This document shows, in pieces, positions 1 to 6,274 of a stretch of 7,543 nt of DNA. A model generated the notes under the pieces. That model had not been told where the DNA came from. It made no database searches and worked only from the letters and a program-made list of their open reading frames with translations. This DNA comes from Patescibacteria group bacterium. Lineage in GTDB: Bacteria > Patescibacteriota > Minisyncoccia > Phycocordibacterales > Phycocordibacteraceae. The stretch covers positions 1 through 7,543 of the forward strand of contig JAFAQP010000027.1 in the NCBI GenBank assembly GCA_019246385.1. Reading direction: 5' to 3'. A program made the translations under genes and the position numbers. How positions within the stretch are numbered: the first letter of the stretch is position 1; each line of letters opens with the position of its first letter.

Positions 1-473
1 TTCGCGTTACGCCGTATTGCCGCATCGCTCGGCATGCCTTCGCCTATCGTGAGAACCGCGCGCCATTTGGCGAATTTCGCGCCGAGCGCCACGTATTCGG
101 GAAGGCGGAGCGGCAGTCCATCCAGGCCCTTGGTCATAGTTTCTTCCGAGCCGTCCATTTTTTGCACGCCTTCGTCCACTTTTATTCCCGGCATGACGCC
201 GGCATCTTCAAGGACCTCGACGAACGTCCGTCCGTCTTCCGCGCTCTGGCGTATGGTCTCATCAAAGAGTATGACGCCCGAGATATAGCTGCCGATGTCA
301 GGCGCGGTAAAAAGAAGCTCGCGATAGGCACGACGGTTTTCTTCGGTTACGGGAATGCCGAGTTTCTCGAATTTCTTGTTTATATTCCCGAAGCTTTCAT
401 CCGCTGCAAGAATGCCTTTCGGGCGCGCCACCAGGGCTTCCGCTATTTTTTTGAGCTCGGGAATATCGATCAT
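1..473 (-). CDS. fba: Class I fructose-bisphosphate aldolase, N-terminal part (cut by window edge)
   Basis: The product cleaves fructose 1,6-bisphosphate to DHAP and glyceraldehyde 3-phosphate, or runs in reverse in gluconeogenesis, through a lysine Schiff base in the cytoplasm. The first 157 residues are visible and match the classical eukaryote-like class I family: GILAADES at residues 20-27, TEENRR at 43-48, GVILFDE at 66-72, GIKVDEGV at 96-103 and FAKWR at 134-138. These place D25, K98, K136 and R138 at the positions of D33, K107, K146 and R148 of rabbit aldolase. The Schiff-base lysine lies beyond the window, so activity cannot be confirmed here. The start ATG lies 8 nt after the glpX stop with no Shine-Dalgarno, so it is probably the second gene of a glpX-fba operon. 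The ATG at 481 is out of frame and meets a stop at once. Confidence 0.93.
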   Translation of the reverse strand, partial: MIDIPELKKIAEALVARPKGILAADESFGNINKKFEKLGIPVTEENRRAYRELLFTAPDIGSYISGVILFDETIRQSAEDGRTFVEVLEDAGVMPGIKVDEGVQKMDGSEETMTKGLDGLPLRLPEYVALGAKFAKWRAVLTIGEGMPSDAAIRRNA

Positions 474-481
474 AAATTCAT

Positions 482-1441
482 TTAATGCGAATAAAATTTC
501 CCTTCGACGTCGCGATGGTGATGCGTCGTCATGTACCTAATGGTCTTCGTTTTGCCGCGCATGACAACGGAATGCGAGATCGCGCCGTCGTCCGTGAACC
601 TAATGCCGGAAAGCAGAGGCCCGTCGATGATTCCTGTCGCGGTAAAGGTAAGCATATCTCCTTTCGCCAGATCTTCCGTCGAATACGTTTTTTTTGTATC
701 AAGGCCAAGCTCGGTCAAGCGCGCGAGATCGGCGTCATTCCGAGGCTTGAAGCGGCAGAACATCTCGCCGCCCAGCGTCTTTATGCCAGCCGCTCCCAGT
801 ACCGCTTCCGTCGACGCGCCGATACCCATCAGAATATCAATGCCAGAATCCTTGAGGGAAGGGGCAAGCGCACCCGCAATATCTCCATCGGTTATGAGGC
901 GTACGCGCGCGCCCGCGCGGCGCACTTCCTCTATAAGCTCCTTATGCCGCTCGCGATCGAGAATGACCACGGTCACTTCCTCGACCTTCTTGTAGAGAGC
1001 TTTCGCCACCTTTTGCACGGTATCTGTGGGCCGCGCATCAAGATCAATGGCGTGAGCTGCGAGCGGTCCTGCAGCTATTTTTTCCATATACGTGTCGGGA
1101 GCGGAAAGCAAGGTTCCTTTGGGTCCGCCGACGATGACGGAAAGGGCGTTATAGCGCCCATATGCCACGGAATCGGTGCACTCCAAAGGGTCGACCGCAA
1201 GATCGACCTCTATGCCGCCCTTCCCTACTTTTTCTCCCGTATAAAGTTCAGGCGCTTCGTCTTTCTGGCCTTCACCGATAACGACGGTGCCGGAAAAGTC
1301 CATTTCATTGAACGATTTCCGCATGGCGTCAACCGCCGCTTGGTCTGCGCCGTTCTTATCGCCCTTGCCTATCCAGCCGGCCGCCGCTATCGCGGCGGCC
1401 TCGGTAACGCGGACGAATTCAAGGGCGAGATTCCGGTCCAT
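482..1441 (-). CDS. glpX: Class II fructose-1,6-bisphosphatase (GlpX type)
   Basis: This 319-residue protein hydrolyses fructose 1,6-bisphosphate to fructose 6-phosphate plus phosphate, the committed step of gluconeogenesis; some family members also act on sedoheptulose bisphosphate. The length is normal for the family. Motifs in order are GKGDKNGAD (25-33, with K29 and D33), IGEGQKDEAPELYTGEKVG (55-73, with E57 and D61), DPLECT (84-89), TDGDIAG (184-190) and GIGASTEAV (206-214, with E212), then LGGEM (223-227). These coincide with the catalytic and metal/phosphate positions of E. coli GlpX, with identical numbering in the first half. One oddity is Cys88 where the family usually has Gly in DPxEGT. 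The start ATG is the first after an extended -10 at 1457-1465. It is the first gene of a likely operon with the downstream aldolase, so the two consecutive enzymes FBPase and aldolase are co-expressed. Confidence 0.95.
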   Translation of the reverse strand: MDRNLALEFVRVTEAAAIAAAGWIGKGDKNGADQAAVDAMRKSFNEMDFSGTVVIGEGQKDEAPELYTGEKVGKGGIEVDLAVDPLECTDSVAYGRYNALSVIVGGPKGTLLSAPDTYMEKIAAGPLAAHAIDLDARPTDTVQKVAKALYKKVEEVTVVILDRERHKELIEEVRRAGARVRLITDGDIAGALAPSLKDSGIDILMGIGASTEAVLGAAGIKTLGGEMFCRFKPRNDADLARLTELGLDTKKTYSTEDLAKGDMLTFTATGIIDGPLLSGIRFTDDGAISHSVVMRGKTKTIRYMTTHHHRDVEGKFYSH

Positions 1442-1456
1442 GATTATTTCGGGCGT

Positions 1457-1465
1457 ATCATAGCA
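1457..1465 (-). promoter_or_regulatory. Extended -10 promoter of glpX
   Basis: On the minus strand the sequence reads TGC then TATGAT, a good extended -10 element, 15 nt before the glpX ATG. Transcription would begin about 9 nt upstream of the start codon, and that short leader has no Shine-Dalgarno. The element is interleaved with the plus-strand hexamer of the divergent gene at 1467-1472. No convincing -35 was identified. Confidence 0.55.
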
Positions 1466-1466
1466 C

Positions 1467-1472
1467 TATACC
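1467..1472 (+). promoter_or_regulatory. Putative -10 of the transglutaminase-like gene
   Basis: TATACC lies 9 nt before the ATG at 1482. If used, the transcript would carry a leader of only a few nucleotides, in line with other genes here. An alternative plus-strand hexamer is TATCAT at 1456-1461. The last base of TATACC is off consensus, so the assignment is tentative. Confidence 0.4.
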
Positions 1473-1481
1473 CGGGAAAAC

Positions 1482-2102
1482 ATGTGGGGATTACAAAAAA
1501 AGGAAATTTCTCTCCTCAAAAGCCTCAATTCGCCCGCCGTGATACAGGATTTTTTGGACTCCCTTCCCATGAATCACGAGAAACAGGGAGAAACGCTCAT
1601 GTCGGTGCGAATGGTCCTTCGTGCAAAAAAAGCCCACTGCATCGAGGGAGCGCTAGTCGCCGCTGCGGCGCTCACCCTTCATGGCGAACCGCCCCTTTTG
1701 CTCGATTTGATGTCCGATAAAAGGAAATTCGAGGATGATGATCACGTGGTCGCGCTCTATAAGCGAAACGGCTATTGGGGCGCGATATCGAAAACGAACC
1801 ACGCAAGCATCCGCTTCAGAGATCCCGTGTATAAAACCCTGCGGGAGCTCGCACTTTCCTATTTCCACGAGTGGTTCATGAATAAAAACGGCATAAAGAC
1901 GCTCGAAAGCTATTCGCGGCCTCTGAACCTTCGCCGTTTCGGAACCATGTGGCTCACGAGCGAAGAAGATCTGTGGTTCCTCGATTCGGCATTAAATGAT
2001 CTTTCTCACTATTCTTTGGTGCCGGCAAAAAACCGCCGCTTTATCCGGAAAGCGGACAGTATGGAGTTACGCGCTGGCAGGATTGTCGAGTGGCCGGAAT
2101 GA
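1482..2102 (+). CDS. Conserved uncharacterised protein, possible transglutaminase/papain-like fold
   Basis: The function of this 206-residue soluble protein is unknown; no signal peptide or membrane span is visible. It resembles a conserved hypothetical family that I recall from memory without a name: an N-terminal segment with IQDFLDSLP (21-29), then VLRAKKAHCIEGA (45-57), GEPPLLLDL (68-76), DDDHVVALY (85-93), YWGAISKTN (98-106), RFRDPVY (111-117) and YSRPLNLRRF further on. Cys53 at the head of a small-residue helix, His88 opening a beta-strand-like stretch, and Asn106 (or Asp114) have the order and approximate spacing of a transglutaminase/papain-type Cys-His-Asn/Asp triad. The fold and any peptidase, amidase or transglutaminase activity are inferences. 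The start at 1482 keeps the whole N-terminal segment and sits just after a -10-like hexamer. Its stop codon abuts that of the convergent DUF1003 gene. Confidence 0.85.
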   Translation: MWGLQKKEISLLKSLNSPAVIQDFLDSLPMNHEKQGETLMSVRMVLRAKKAHCIEGALVAAAALTLHGEPPLLLDLMSDKRKFEDDDHVVALYKRNGYWGAISKTNHASIRFRDPVYKTLRELALSYFHEWFMNKNGIKTLESYSRPLNLRRFGTMWLTSEEDLWFLDSALNDLSHYSLVPAKNRRFIRKADSMELRAGRIVEWPE

Positions 2103-2552
2103 TTATTTTTTCGCTTCGATATCTTTGAGGATACGGAGCATAAGGTCGTTCTGATTTTCAAGATGCATGAGTATGGCTTCGACCTCGCGCTCGGCGCGGA
2201 CGTTGACCTCGAAGTCCGCCTCGGCTCGGGCTTCGGCATGCTTTCCCTGGAGATTCTGGCCGATCATAAGCAAGGGCATGAGGAATATCTGAATCATATT
2301 CGAAATGAAAAGCCAGAGGACGAACGCGGGAAAAGGATCGAACTGCAGGTTCCGGGGCGCGAAAATGTTCCATGACAGCCAGCAGACGGTCCAAAAAAAG
2401 ATGAGCCCGAAAAAGCCCATGGTTCCCACGTGGTTCGTTATCCAGAGTGCAAGGCGGTCGAGCGCGCTCAGCTGCTCGCGCCGGACGACGTTCGGGTTCC
2501 GAACCGGCTTGCGGAGTTTTTTCAGTTCTTCCAGACTGAGCGGCGTGGTCAT
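2103..2552 (-). CDS. DUF1003 family membrane protein
   Basis: This 149-residue inner-membrane protein of unknown function fits the DUF1003 pattern. It has a charged N-terminal part, LDRLALWI (31-38), a first membrane helix at about 43-63, the FDPFPAF loop (71-77), a second membrane helix at about 74-97, MIGQNLQ (96-102), then a charged, probably coiled-coil C-terminus (102-149) with the DFEVNVRAE signature. Both ends are probably cytoplasmic. I chose the ATG at 2552, not the in-frame ATG at 2603, because a TATACT hexamer lies exactly 6 nt upstream of 2552 and the extra 17 residues of the longer form would lie upstream of the transcription start. It is convergent with the upstream-numbered gene with no base between stop codons, and divergent from the DUF2127 gene. 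A linked function of the two DUF membrane proteins is only a guess from adjacency. Confidence 0.88.
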   Translation of the reverse strand: MTTPLSLEELKKLRKPVRNPNVVRREQLSALDRLALWITNHVGTMGFFGLIFFWTVCWLSWNIFAPRNLQFDPFPAFVLWLFISNMIQIFLMPLLMIGQNLQGKHAEARAEADFEVNVRAEREVEAILMHLENQNDLMLRILKDIEAKK

Positions 2553-2558
2553 AGAGGC

Positions 2559-2564
2559 AGTATA
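2559..2564 (-). promoter_or_regulatory. Leaderless -10 of the DUF1003 gene
   Basis: TATACT on the minus strand, then 6 nt, then ATG at 2552. This spacing puts the expected transcription start at the first base of the start codon. There is no Shine-Dalgarno. The hexamer overlaps the palindrome GTATAC, so a plus-strand TATACC (2561-2566) is also present. No convincing -35 was found. Confidence 0.6.
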
Positions 2565-2625
2565 CCCCTGCCATATTCCGTTCGCTTCAGCGCATAACTG
2601 CATAGATATATCATTCCGCTCGGTA

Positions 2626-2631
2626 TATCCT
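2626..2631 (+). promoter_or_regulatory. Putative leaderless -10 of the DUF2127 gene
   Basis: TATCCT matches TANNNT and lies exactly 6 nt before the ATG at 2638, the same geometry as purF and the DUF1003 gene. The overlapping TATATC at 2624-2629 is an alternative. No Shine-Dalgarno precedes the start. Confidence 0.45.
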
Positions 2632-2637
2632 TACTTG

Positions 2638-3120
2638 ATGGAGGAAACGCCCCAAGAGAGGAAGCTTTTTCATGAGCTCTTTGAGATAACCATTCTTATA
2701 AAAGCGGTCTACGGAGTTCTTGAGATACTGCTTGGCATAGTCATACTTTTTTTCAGCCGCCACCTCATCACCTATCTCTTACTGCACCTCGTGCAAGGGG
2801 AGCTCGGCGAAGACCCGGAAAACTGGCTTGCAAAGCAGATAGTGCATTTCTCGAGTCAGATAACTTCTTCGTCGGAACTGTTCGTCGGCATCTATTTCTT
2901 CGCGGGGGGAGCCATAAAGACGATATACATAAGCGGCCTTTTGCTCGGTCGTGCATGGGCGTACCCCGCAGCGATCGTGTGCATGGCGCTTTTCGCGATA
3001 TATGAGCTGTATCGCATAACGCAAACTCATTCAATCGTCCTCATGATCTTTACCGCTCTCGATATACTGACGATACTCTTGGTTTGGCATGAGTATCGGA
3101 ACAAATACATCAAACCGTGA
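2638..3120 (+). CDS. DUF2127 family membrane protein
   Basis: This 160-residue integral membrane protein of unknown function fits the DUF2127 pattern. It opens with a charged N-terminus and HELFEITILIKAVYGVLEI (12-30). Then come about four hydrophobic spans at roughly 18-40, 80-103, 107-126 and 132-150, the motif LLLGRAWAYP (101-110), LFAIYELYRI (118-127), and a final LDILTILLVWHEYR (141-154). The conserved SGLLLGRAWAYPAA segment and the terminal WHEYR are the strongest family signatures. The reading frame is open upstream to 2305, but that region is antisense to the DUF1003 gene. ATG 2638 is preferred because it follows a TANNNT hexamer by 6 nt and begins the family homology; TTG at 2635 is an alternative. 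Its TGA abuts the TGA of the convergent glycosyltransferase gene. Confidence 0.87.
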   Translation: MEETPQERKLFHELFEITILIKAVYGVLEILLGIVILFFSRHLITYLLLHLVQGELGEDPENWLAKQIVHFSSQITSSSELFVGIYFFAGGAIKTIYISGLLLGRAWAYPAAIVCMALFAIYELYRITQTHSIVLMIFTALDILTILLVWHEYRNKYIKP

Positions 3121-3873
3121 TCATTGTTTCGCGACCTTTTCTCTGACATCCGAATGCGTGGAAGTGTACGCTCGCGAAAAAAGCATGAGCCAGCAGTAGT
3201 TCACGGCGTATTTGAAAGCTAAGGTAATGATGCCTTCTTCGCGGATGCGCCGGCCGGATGCGTATGTGGGCAGGCGGAATGTCCACCGCACCTTGCCCGC
3301 TTTGATAATGCGCTTCGCCACGTCCACATCTTCTGCCCAATACGTGAACCCGGTGTTATAGCCGTCGATCTTTTCAAGCGCCTGCTTCCGGACCACATAA
3401 TTGCCTCCCTGAAGCATCGCGCCCACCCGGAAGATGCGGTATATGAAGAGGTAAGCTACGTATCCGAAAAGATAAAAAAATTTCCACAGGGTCTGCTCAA
3501 AATAAGACAAGTCGTCATAGATAAACGGGCCGCTCAAAGCGACGAGGGATGGATCTTCCTCGAAGGAGTGGAGGACGAAAGACAGCCAACCGGCAGGCAT
3601 GCGCGTATCGGCGTCAACGTTCGCTATGAGCTCTCCTTTCGCCGCAGAGAGGCCCGCAGCGCGCGCGAAAGCGATGCCCTTCCGCATTTCGCGCACGATA
3701 CGGACCCCGGGATGCGAAAGAGCGACGCTTTCTGTGCCGTCCGTACTCGCATTATCGACAACGATAATTTCCGCTTCCGCGTTCGTTCGGCCGATCTCCG
3801 CTTCTATCGCCGATAAGGCGATGCCGAGGCTCGGCTCTTCGTTATAGGCCGGTATAACGAAGGTTATGTCCAT
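3121..3873 (-). CDS. Family 2 glycosyltransferase
   Basis: This 250-residue GT-A fold, GT2-family enzyme transfers a sugar from a nucleotide-sugar donor to an unknown acceptor at the cytoplasmic face of the membrane. Visible motifs are VIPAYNEE (6-13), VVDNASTDGT (38-47), NVDADTR with the metal-binding DAD at 87-89, GGNYVVRK (156-163), YWAEDVDV (179-186, with the likely catalytic-base region at E181/D182) and GRR at 207-209. Two hydrophobic stretches at about 132-149 and 214-232 could attach it to the membrane. The sequence does not fix donor or acceptor; candidates are cell-surface polysaccharide or lipid-linked sugar synthesis. No other glycosyltransferase or sugar-nucleotide gene lies nearby, so context gives no help. 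The start follows TATACT by 7 nt and begins right at the first beta strand, as usual in the family. Confidence 0.93.
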   Translation of the reverse strand: MDITFVIPAYNEEPSLGIALSAIEAEIGRTNAEAEIIVVDNASTDGTESVALSHPGVRIVREMRKGIAFARAAGLSAAKGELIANVDADTRMPAGWLSFVLHSFEEDPSLVALSGPFIYDDLSYFEQTLWKFFYLFGYVAYLFIYRIFRVGAMLQGGNYVVRKQALEKIDGYNTGFTYWAEDVDVAKRIIKAGKVRWTFRLPTYASGRRIREEGIITLAFKYAVNYCWLMLFSRAYTSTHSDVREKVAKQ

Positions 3874-3880
3874 TCGTACC

Positions 3881-3886
3881 AGTATA
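3881..3886 (-). promoter_or_regulatory. Leaderless -10 of the glycosyltransferase gene
   Basis: TATACT on the minus strand, then 7 nt, then ATG at 3873, with no Shine-Dalgarno. It is divergent from the purF promoter about 50 nt away. No clear -35 was found on this strand. Confidence 0.6.
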
Positions 3887-3909
3887 GCTTTTGAATCAGC
3901 GAATCGTCC

Positions 3910-3938
3910 TTCACGAAAAACCCTTGATTTGCTATACT
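3910..3938 (+). promoter_or_regulatory. purF promoter, leaderless
   Basis: TTCACG (3910-3915, 4 of 6 matches to the -35 consensus), a 17-nt spacer ending in TGC, then TATACT (3933-3938) form an extended -10 promoter. The ATG begins 6 nt later, so transcription should start at or next to the start codon. No purine operator or riboswitch fits in the remaining space. This is the best-formed promoter in the window. Confidence 0.7.
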
Positions 3939-3944
3939 TATTCC

Positions 3945-5354
3945 ATGTCCGACCTTGGCGAGAAGTGCGGCGTGTTTGGCGTTTATGGCGAAGGCCTATC
4001 TGCCGGCAGGCTCACTTTCTTCGGGCTCTATGCGTTGCAGCATCGGGGTCAGGAATCCTCCGGCATCGCGAGTTCCGACGGAAAAGAGATCTACTGCCAC
4101 AAGAAAATGGGCCTCGTTGCCCAGGTATTTGCGGAAAAAGACATCCAAAAATTGCAGGGTCATATTGCGATCGGCCATAATCGTTATTCGACCTCAAAAA
4201 GCTCTTCGGTAAAACACGCGCAACCGGTATTGATTGAAGACGTCGGTCTTACGCTGGTTCATAACGGCAATCTTCCTTCAACGTCGGCTCTTGAGCAGTT
4301 TCTCGCATCGAAAAATGCCGTCTACAAGACGCTTTCCGATTCGGAAATGATAGCGGAAGCGGTCGCCATCCTGATGCGAGAAGGCATGAGCCTGCCACAG
4401 GCGGTAGAGAAAGCTTTCCCTCTCATTACCGGAGCGTTTTCTATACTTATGATGGACAGAACCACACTCGTCGCCATACGGGATCCCTTTGGCATCCGCC
4501 CTCTTTCCATGGCTACCATTAATAACGGCGGGTTTGTCTTTTCTTCCGAAACCTGCGCCTTCAATCCCATCGGCGCGGAATTTACGCGCGAAGTGAAGCC
4601 GGGCGAAATGGTCGTCGTTGATGAGAACGGATTGCACAGCGTCGAAGTGATGCCAGCCACCCAAAAACTGGATATCTTCGAATTCGTGTATTTCGCGCGG
4701 CCGGATTCCCTTCTTCTTGGCAAGTCGGTCTACAATTTCCGCCGCAACTGCGGGACGGAACTCGCGAGCGAAGCCAAATTTGACGTTGACGTGGTGATAC
4801 CGGTTCCCGAAACCGCCGTTCCCGTCGCCATCGGCTATTCAAAAGCGACCGGCGTTCCTCTTGAGACGGGACTCATAAAAAACCGCTACATCCATCGTAC
4901 GTTCATCGCCCCCGAACAGCACGTGCGAGAACAAGGCGTAAAGCTGAAATTAACCGCCCTTCCCGAAGTCATACGCGGAAAACGCGTTGCGGTCGTCGAT
5001 GACTCCATCGTGCGAGGCACGACCAGCAAGCAGATAGTTCAGATGATCTTCGAGGCGGGCGCTTCCGAGGTGAATTTTCTCGTAAGCTCGCCGCCGGTAT
5101 TGTTCCCGGATTTCTATGGTATTGATACGCCTCTTCAGAAGGATCTTCTTGCAGCAAACATGAATATCGAAGAGATGCGCCAGTTCCTCGGCGCGACACG
5201 CCTTCATTTCCTCTCGTACGAGGGTTTAATCCGCGCTACGGAACTACCAGAACATCTTTTCTGCACCTCATGCTTCACAGGCATCTATCCGCTCGATATA
5301 AAAGAGCGCGCGAAAGAAATTCTTCCGCTCGCATCGGTGATCCCCTTCACATAA
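3945..5354 (+). CDS. purF: Amidophosphoribosyltransferase (glutamine PRPP amidotransferase)
   Basis: This 469-residue cytoplasmic enzyme makes 5-phosphoribosylamine from PRPP and glutamine, the first step of de novo purine synthesis. The N-terminal Ntn glutaminase shows the nucleophile Cys8 in CGVFG, HRGQESSG (33-40), GHNRYST (77-83), HNGNL (106-110) and SDSE (131-134). The first seven residues form a short propeptide expected to be removed autocatalytically. The phosphoribosyltransferase half has FARPDS (250-255), GLIKNRY (309-315) and the PRPP loop VVDDSIVRGTTS (350-361). It resembles the B. subtilis type, but three of that enzyme's four [4Fe-4S] cysteines are Asp243, Asp389 and His437; only Cys440 remains. 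The frame stays open to 3891, but that start lies upstream of the -10, so 3945 is used. No other pur gene is adjacent. Confidence 0.96.
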   Translation: MSDLGEKCGVFGVYGEGLSAGRLTFFGLYALQHRGQESSGIASSDGKEIYCHKKMGLVAQVFAEKDIQKLQGHIAIGHNRYSTSKSSSVKHAQPVLIEDVGLTLVHNGNLPSTSALEQFLASKNAVYKTLSDSEMIAEAVAILMREGMSLPQAVEKAFPLITGAFSILMMDRTTLVAIRDPFGIRPLSMATINNGGFVFSSETCAFNPIGAEFTREVKPGEMVVVDENGLHSVEVMPATQKLDIFEFVYFARPDSLLLGKSVYNFRRNCGTELASEAKFDVDVVIPVPETAVPVAIGYSKATGVPLETGLIKNRYIHRTFIAPEQHVREQGVKLKLTALPEVIRGKRVAVVDDSIVRGTTSKQIVQMIFEAGASEVNFLVSSPPVLFPDFYGIDTPLQKDLLAANMNIEEMRQFLGATRLHFLSYEGLIRATELPEHLFCTSCFTGIYPLDIKERAKEILPLASVIPFT

Positions 5355-5378
5355 TTTGGCAAATAAAAATTGTGCAGC

Positions 5379-6248
5379 TTAAATGGAGTAGCGGGCAAAA
5401 ACCCCGGCAGGCAATAACCGGCCATCCTTTGATTCTTGTATAGTTAATTCCCCGTATTCGACTTCTTTACCGAACTTTTCGGACAAGGGCAAAAGATTGT
5501 TCACAAATGCTATCGGCGAATAGCCGGAAGCGTAGCCGTTGACCAAAAAGAAAAGAGGCTGTTCTGAAAGAAGATTCACGCAGGAGCGCAGGAGCGGCAG
5601 GAAATGCTCTTCTATTTTCCAGAGTTCGTCCTTTGGCCCATGGCCGAATGCAGGTGGATCCATGATGATGCCGTCGTACTTGTTTCCGCGTTTTTCTTCC
5701 CTTTTGACGAAGGAAAGCGCATCTTCGACTATCCAGGTAATGCGCTTATCGGCGAGGCCGCACAGGGCCGCATTCTCCCGCGCCCAGGAGACCGCGCTTT
5801 TTGACGCATCAAGATGCACGACGTCGGCCCCGGCTTGCGCCGCAGCCAAGGTCGCCCCGCCTGTATAGGCAAACAGATTAAGTATGCGCGTTCGTGAAGT
5901 GCGGCTTTTGAGAATGCTTCGAGTCCATTCCCAATTCGCTTTTTGTTCCGGAAAGAGCCCCACATGCTTGAAGGAAGTGGGTCGTATTGAAAGGATGAGA
6001 TTCGCGTACGTAATTGACCACTCTTTCGGGGCGCCTTGCCGCGTGTGCCAGGTGCCCCCCTTCCCTTTTCGTTCATAGCGGTAATCGGCCTTCCTCCATT
6101 CTGAAGTGGGCATGCGCTTTTCCCAAAGCGCCTGCGGGTCCGGACGCACCATTACTATATCGCCGAACCGTTCAAGTTTTTCTTCTCCGCCGGAATCCAG
6201 AAGCGCATACTCCTTTTCTTCGGAAGCAATCAAAAGCGAGGGTTTCAT
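5379..6248 (-). CDS. Class I SAM-dependent methyltransferase, COG1092 (RlmI/RlmK-like) without PUA domain
   Basis: This 289-residue protein transfers a methyl group from SAM, probably to RNA. It has the Rossmann core of the RlmI/RlmK group: motif I LNLFAYTGG (123-131), an acidic strand end LDAS (146-149), VEDAL (174-178), and motif IV DPPAFGHGP (197-205) followed by LWKIEEH (209-215). The N-terminal 85 residues are a family-specific extension (about 30-60: GDIVMVRPDP, then LWEKRMP). It lacks the PUA domain and catalytic cysteine layout that would identify it as the 23S rRNA m5C enzyme RlmI, so the exact target is unknown. I chose ATG 6248, not the in-frame ATG at 6299, because family homology begins there, TATCAT lies 6 nt upstream, and the longer form would overlap the divergent DedA gene. 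Confidence 0.88.
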   Translation of the reverse strand: MKPSLLIASEEKEYALLDSGGEEKLERFGDIVMVRPDPQALWEKRMPTSEWRKADYRYERKGKGGTWHTRQGAPKEWSITYANLILSIRPTSFKHVGLFPEQKANWEWTRSILKSRTSRTRILNLFAYTGGATLAAAQAGADVVHLDASKSAVSWARENAALCGLADKRITWIVEDALSFVKREEKRGNKYDGIIMDPPAFGHGPKDELWKIEEHFLPLLRSCVNLLSEQPLFFLVNGYASGYSPIAFVNNLLPLSEKFGKEVEYGELTIQESKDGRLLPAGVFARYSI

Positions 6249-6254
6249 AGCGAC

Positions 6255-6260
6255 ATGATA
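6255..6260 (-). promoter_or_regulatory. Leaderless -10 of the methyltransferase gene
   Basis: TATCAT on the minus strand, then 6 nt, then ATG at 6248, with no Shine-Dalgarno. It overlaps a possible plus-strand extended -10 (TGA then TACGCT, 6256-6264) for the divergent DedA gene. Confidence 0.5.
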
Positions 6261-6273
6261 CGCTACACAGGAG
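6256..6273 (+). promoter_or_regulatory. Possible -10 and ribosome binding site of the DedA gene
   Basis: TGA followed by TACGCT (6259-6264) is a weak extended -10. AGGAG (6269-6273) looks like a Shine-Dalgarno but lies only one base before the ATG, much closer than the usual 5-9 nt. Whether it functions as a ribosome binding site is therefore doubtful. The gene may instead be read from a very short leader of a few nucleotides. Confidence 0.3.
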
Positions 6274-6274
6274 T

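Noticed and set aside
485..1720. Long plus-strand open frame of 411 codons
   Set aside because: It lies antisense to glpX over its whole length and then overlaps the transglutaminase-like gene in another frame. The translation is Arg/His-rich with no recognisable domain, as expected for a shadow frame in GC-rich coding DNA.
2553..2603. Longer start for the DUF1003 gene at 2603
   Set aside because: The -10 TATACT at 2559-2564 lies inside the extension, and family similarity begins after ATG 2552.
2305..2637. N-terminal extension of the DUF2127 gene
   Set aside because: The frame is open, but the stretch is antisense to the DUF1003 gene, has no family similarity, and lies upstream of the likely promoter at 2626-2631.
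3891..3944. Longer start for purF at 3891
   Set aside because: It would place the -35 and -10 inside the coding region and give a propeptide of 25 residues before the nucleophile Cys, whereas ATG 3945 leaves seven and follows the promoter by 6 nt.
5355..5378. Terminator between purF and the convergent methyltransferase gene
   Set aside because: The 24-nt gap is AT-rich but contains no inverted repeat strong enough to call.
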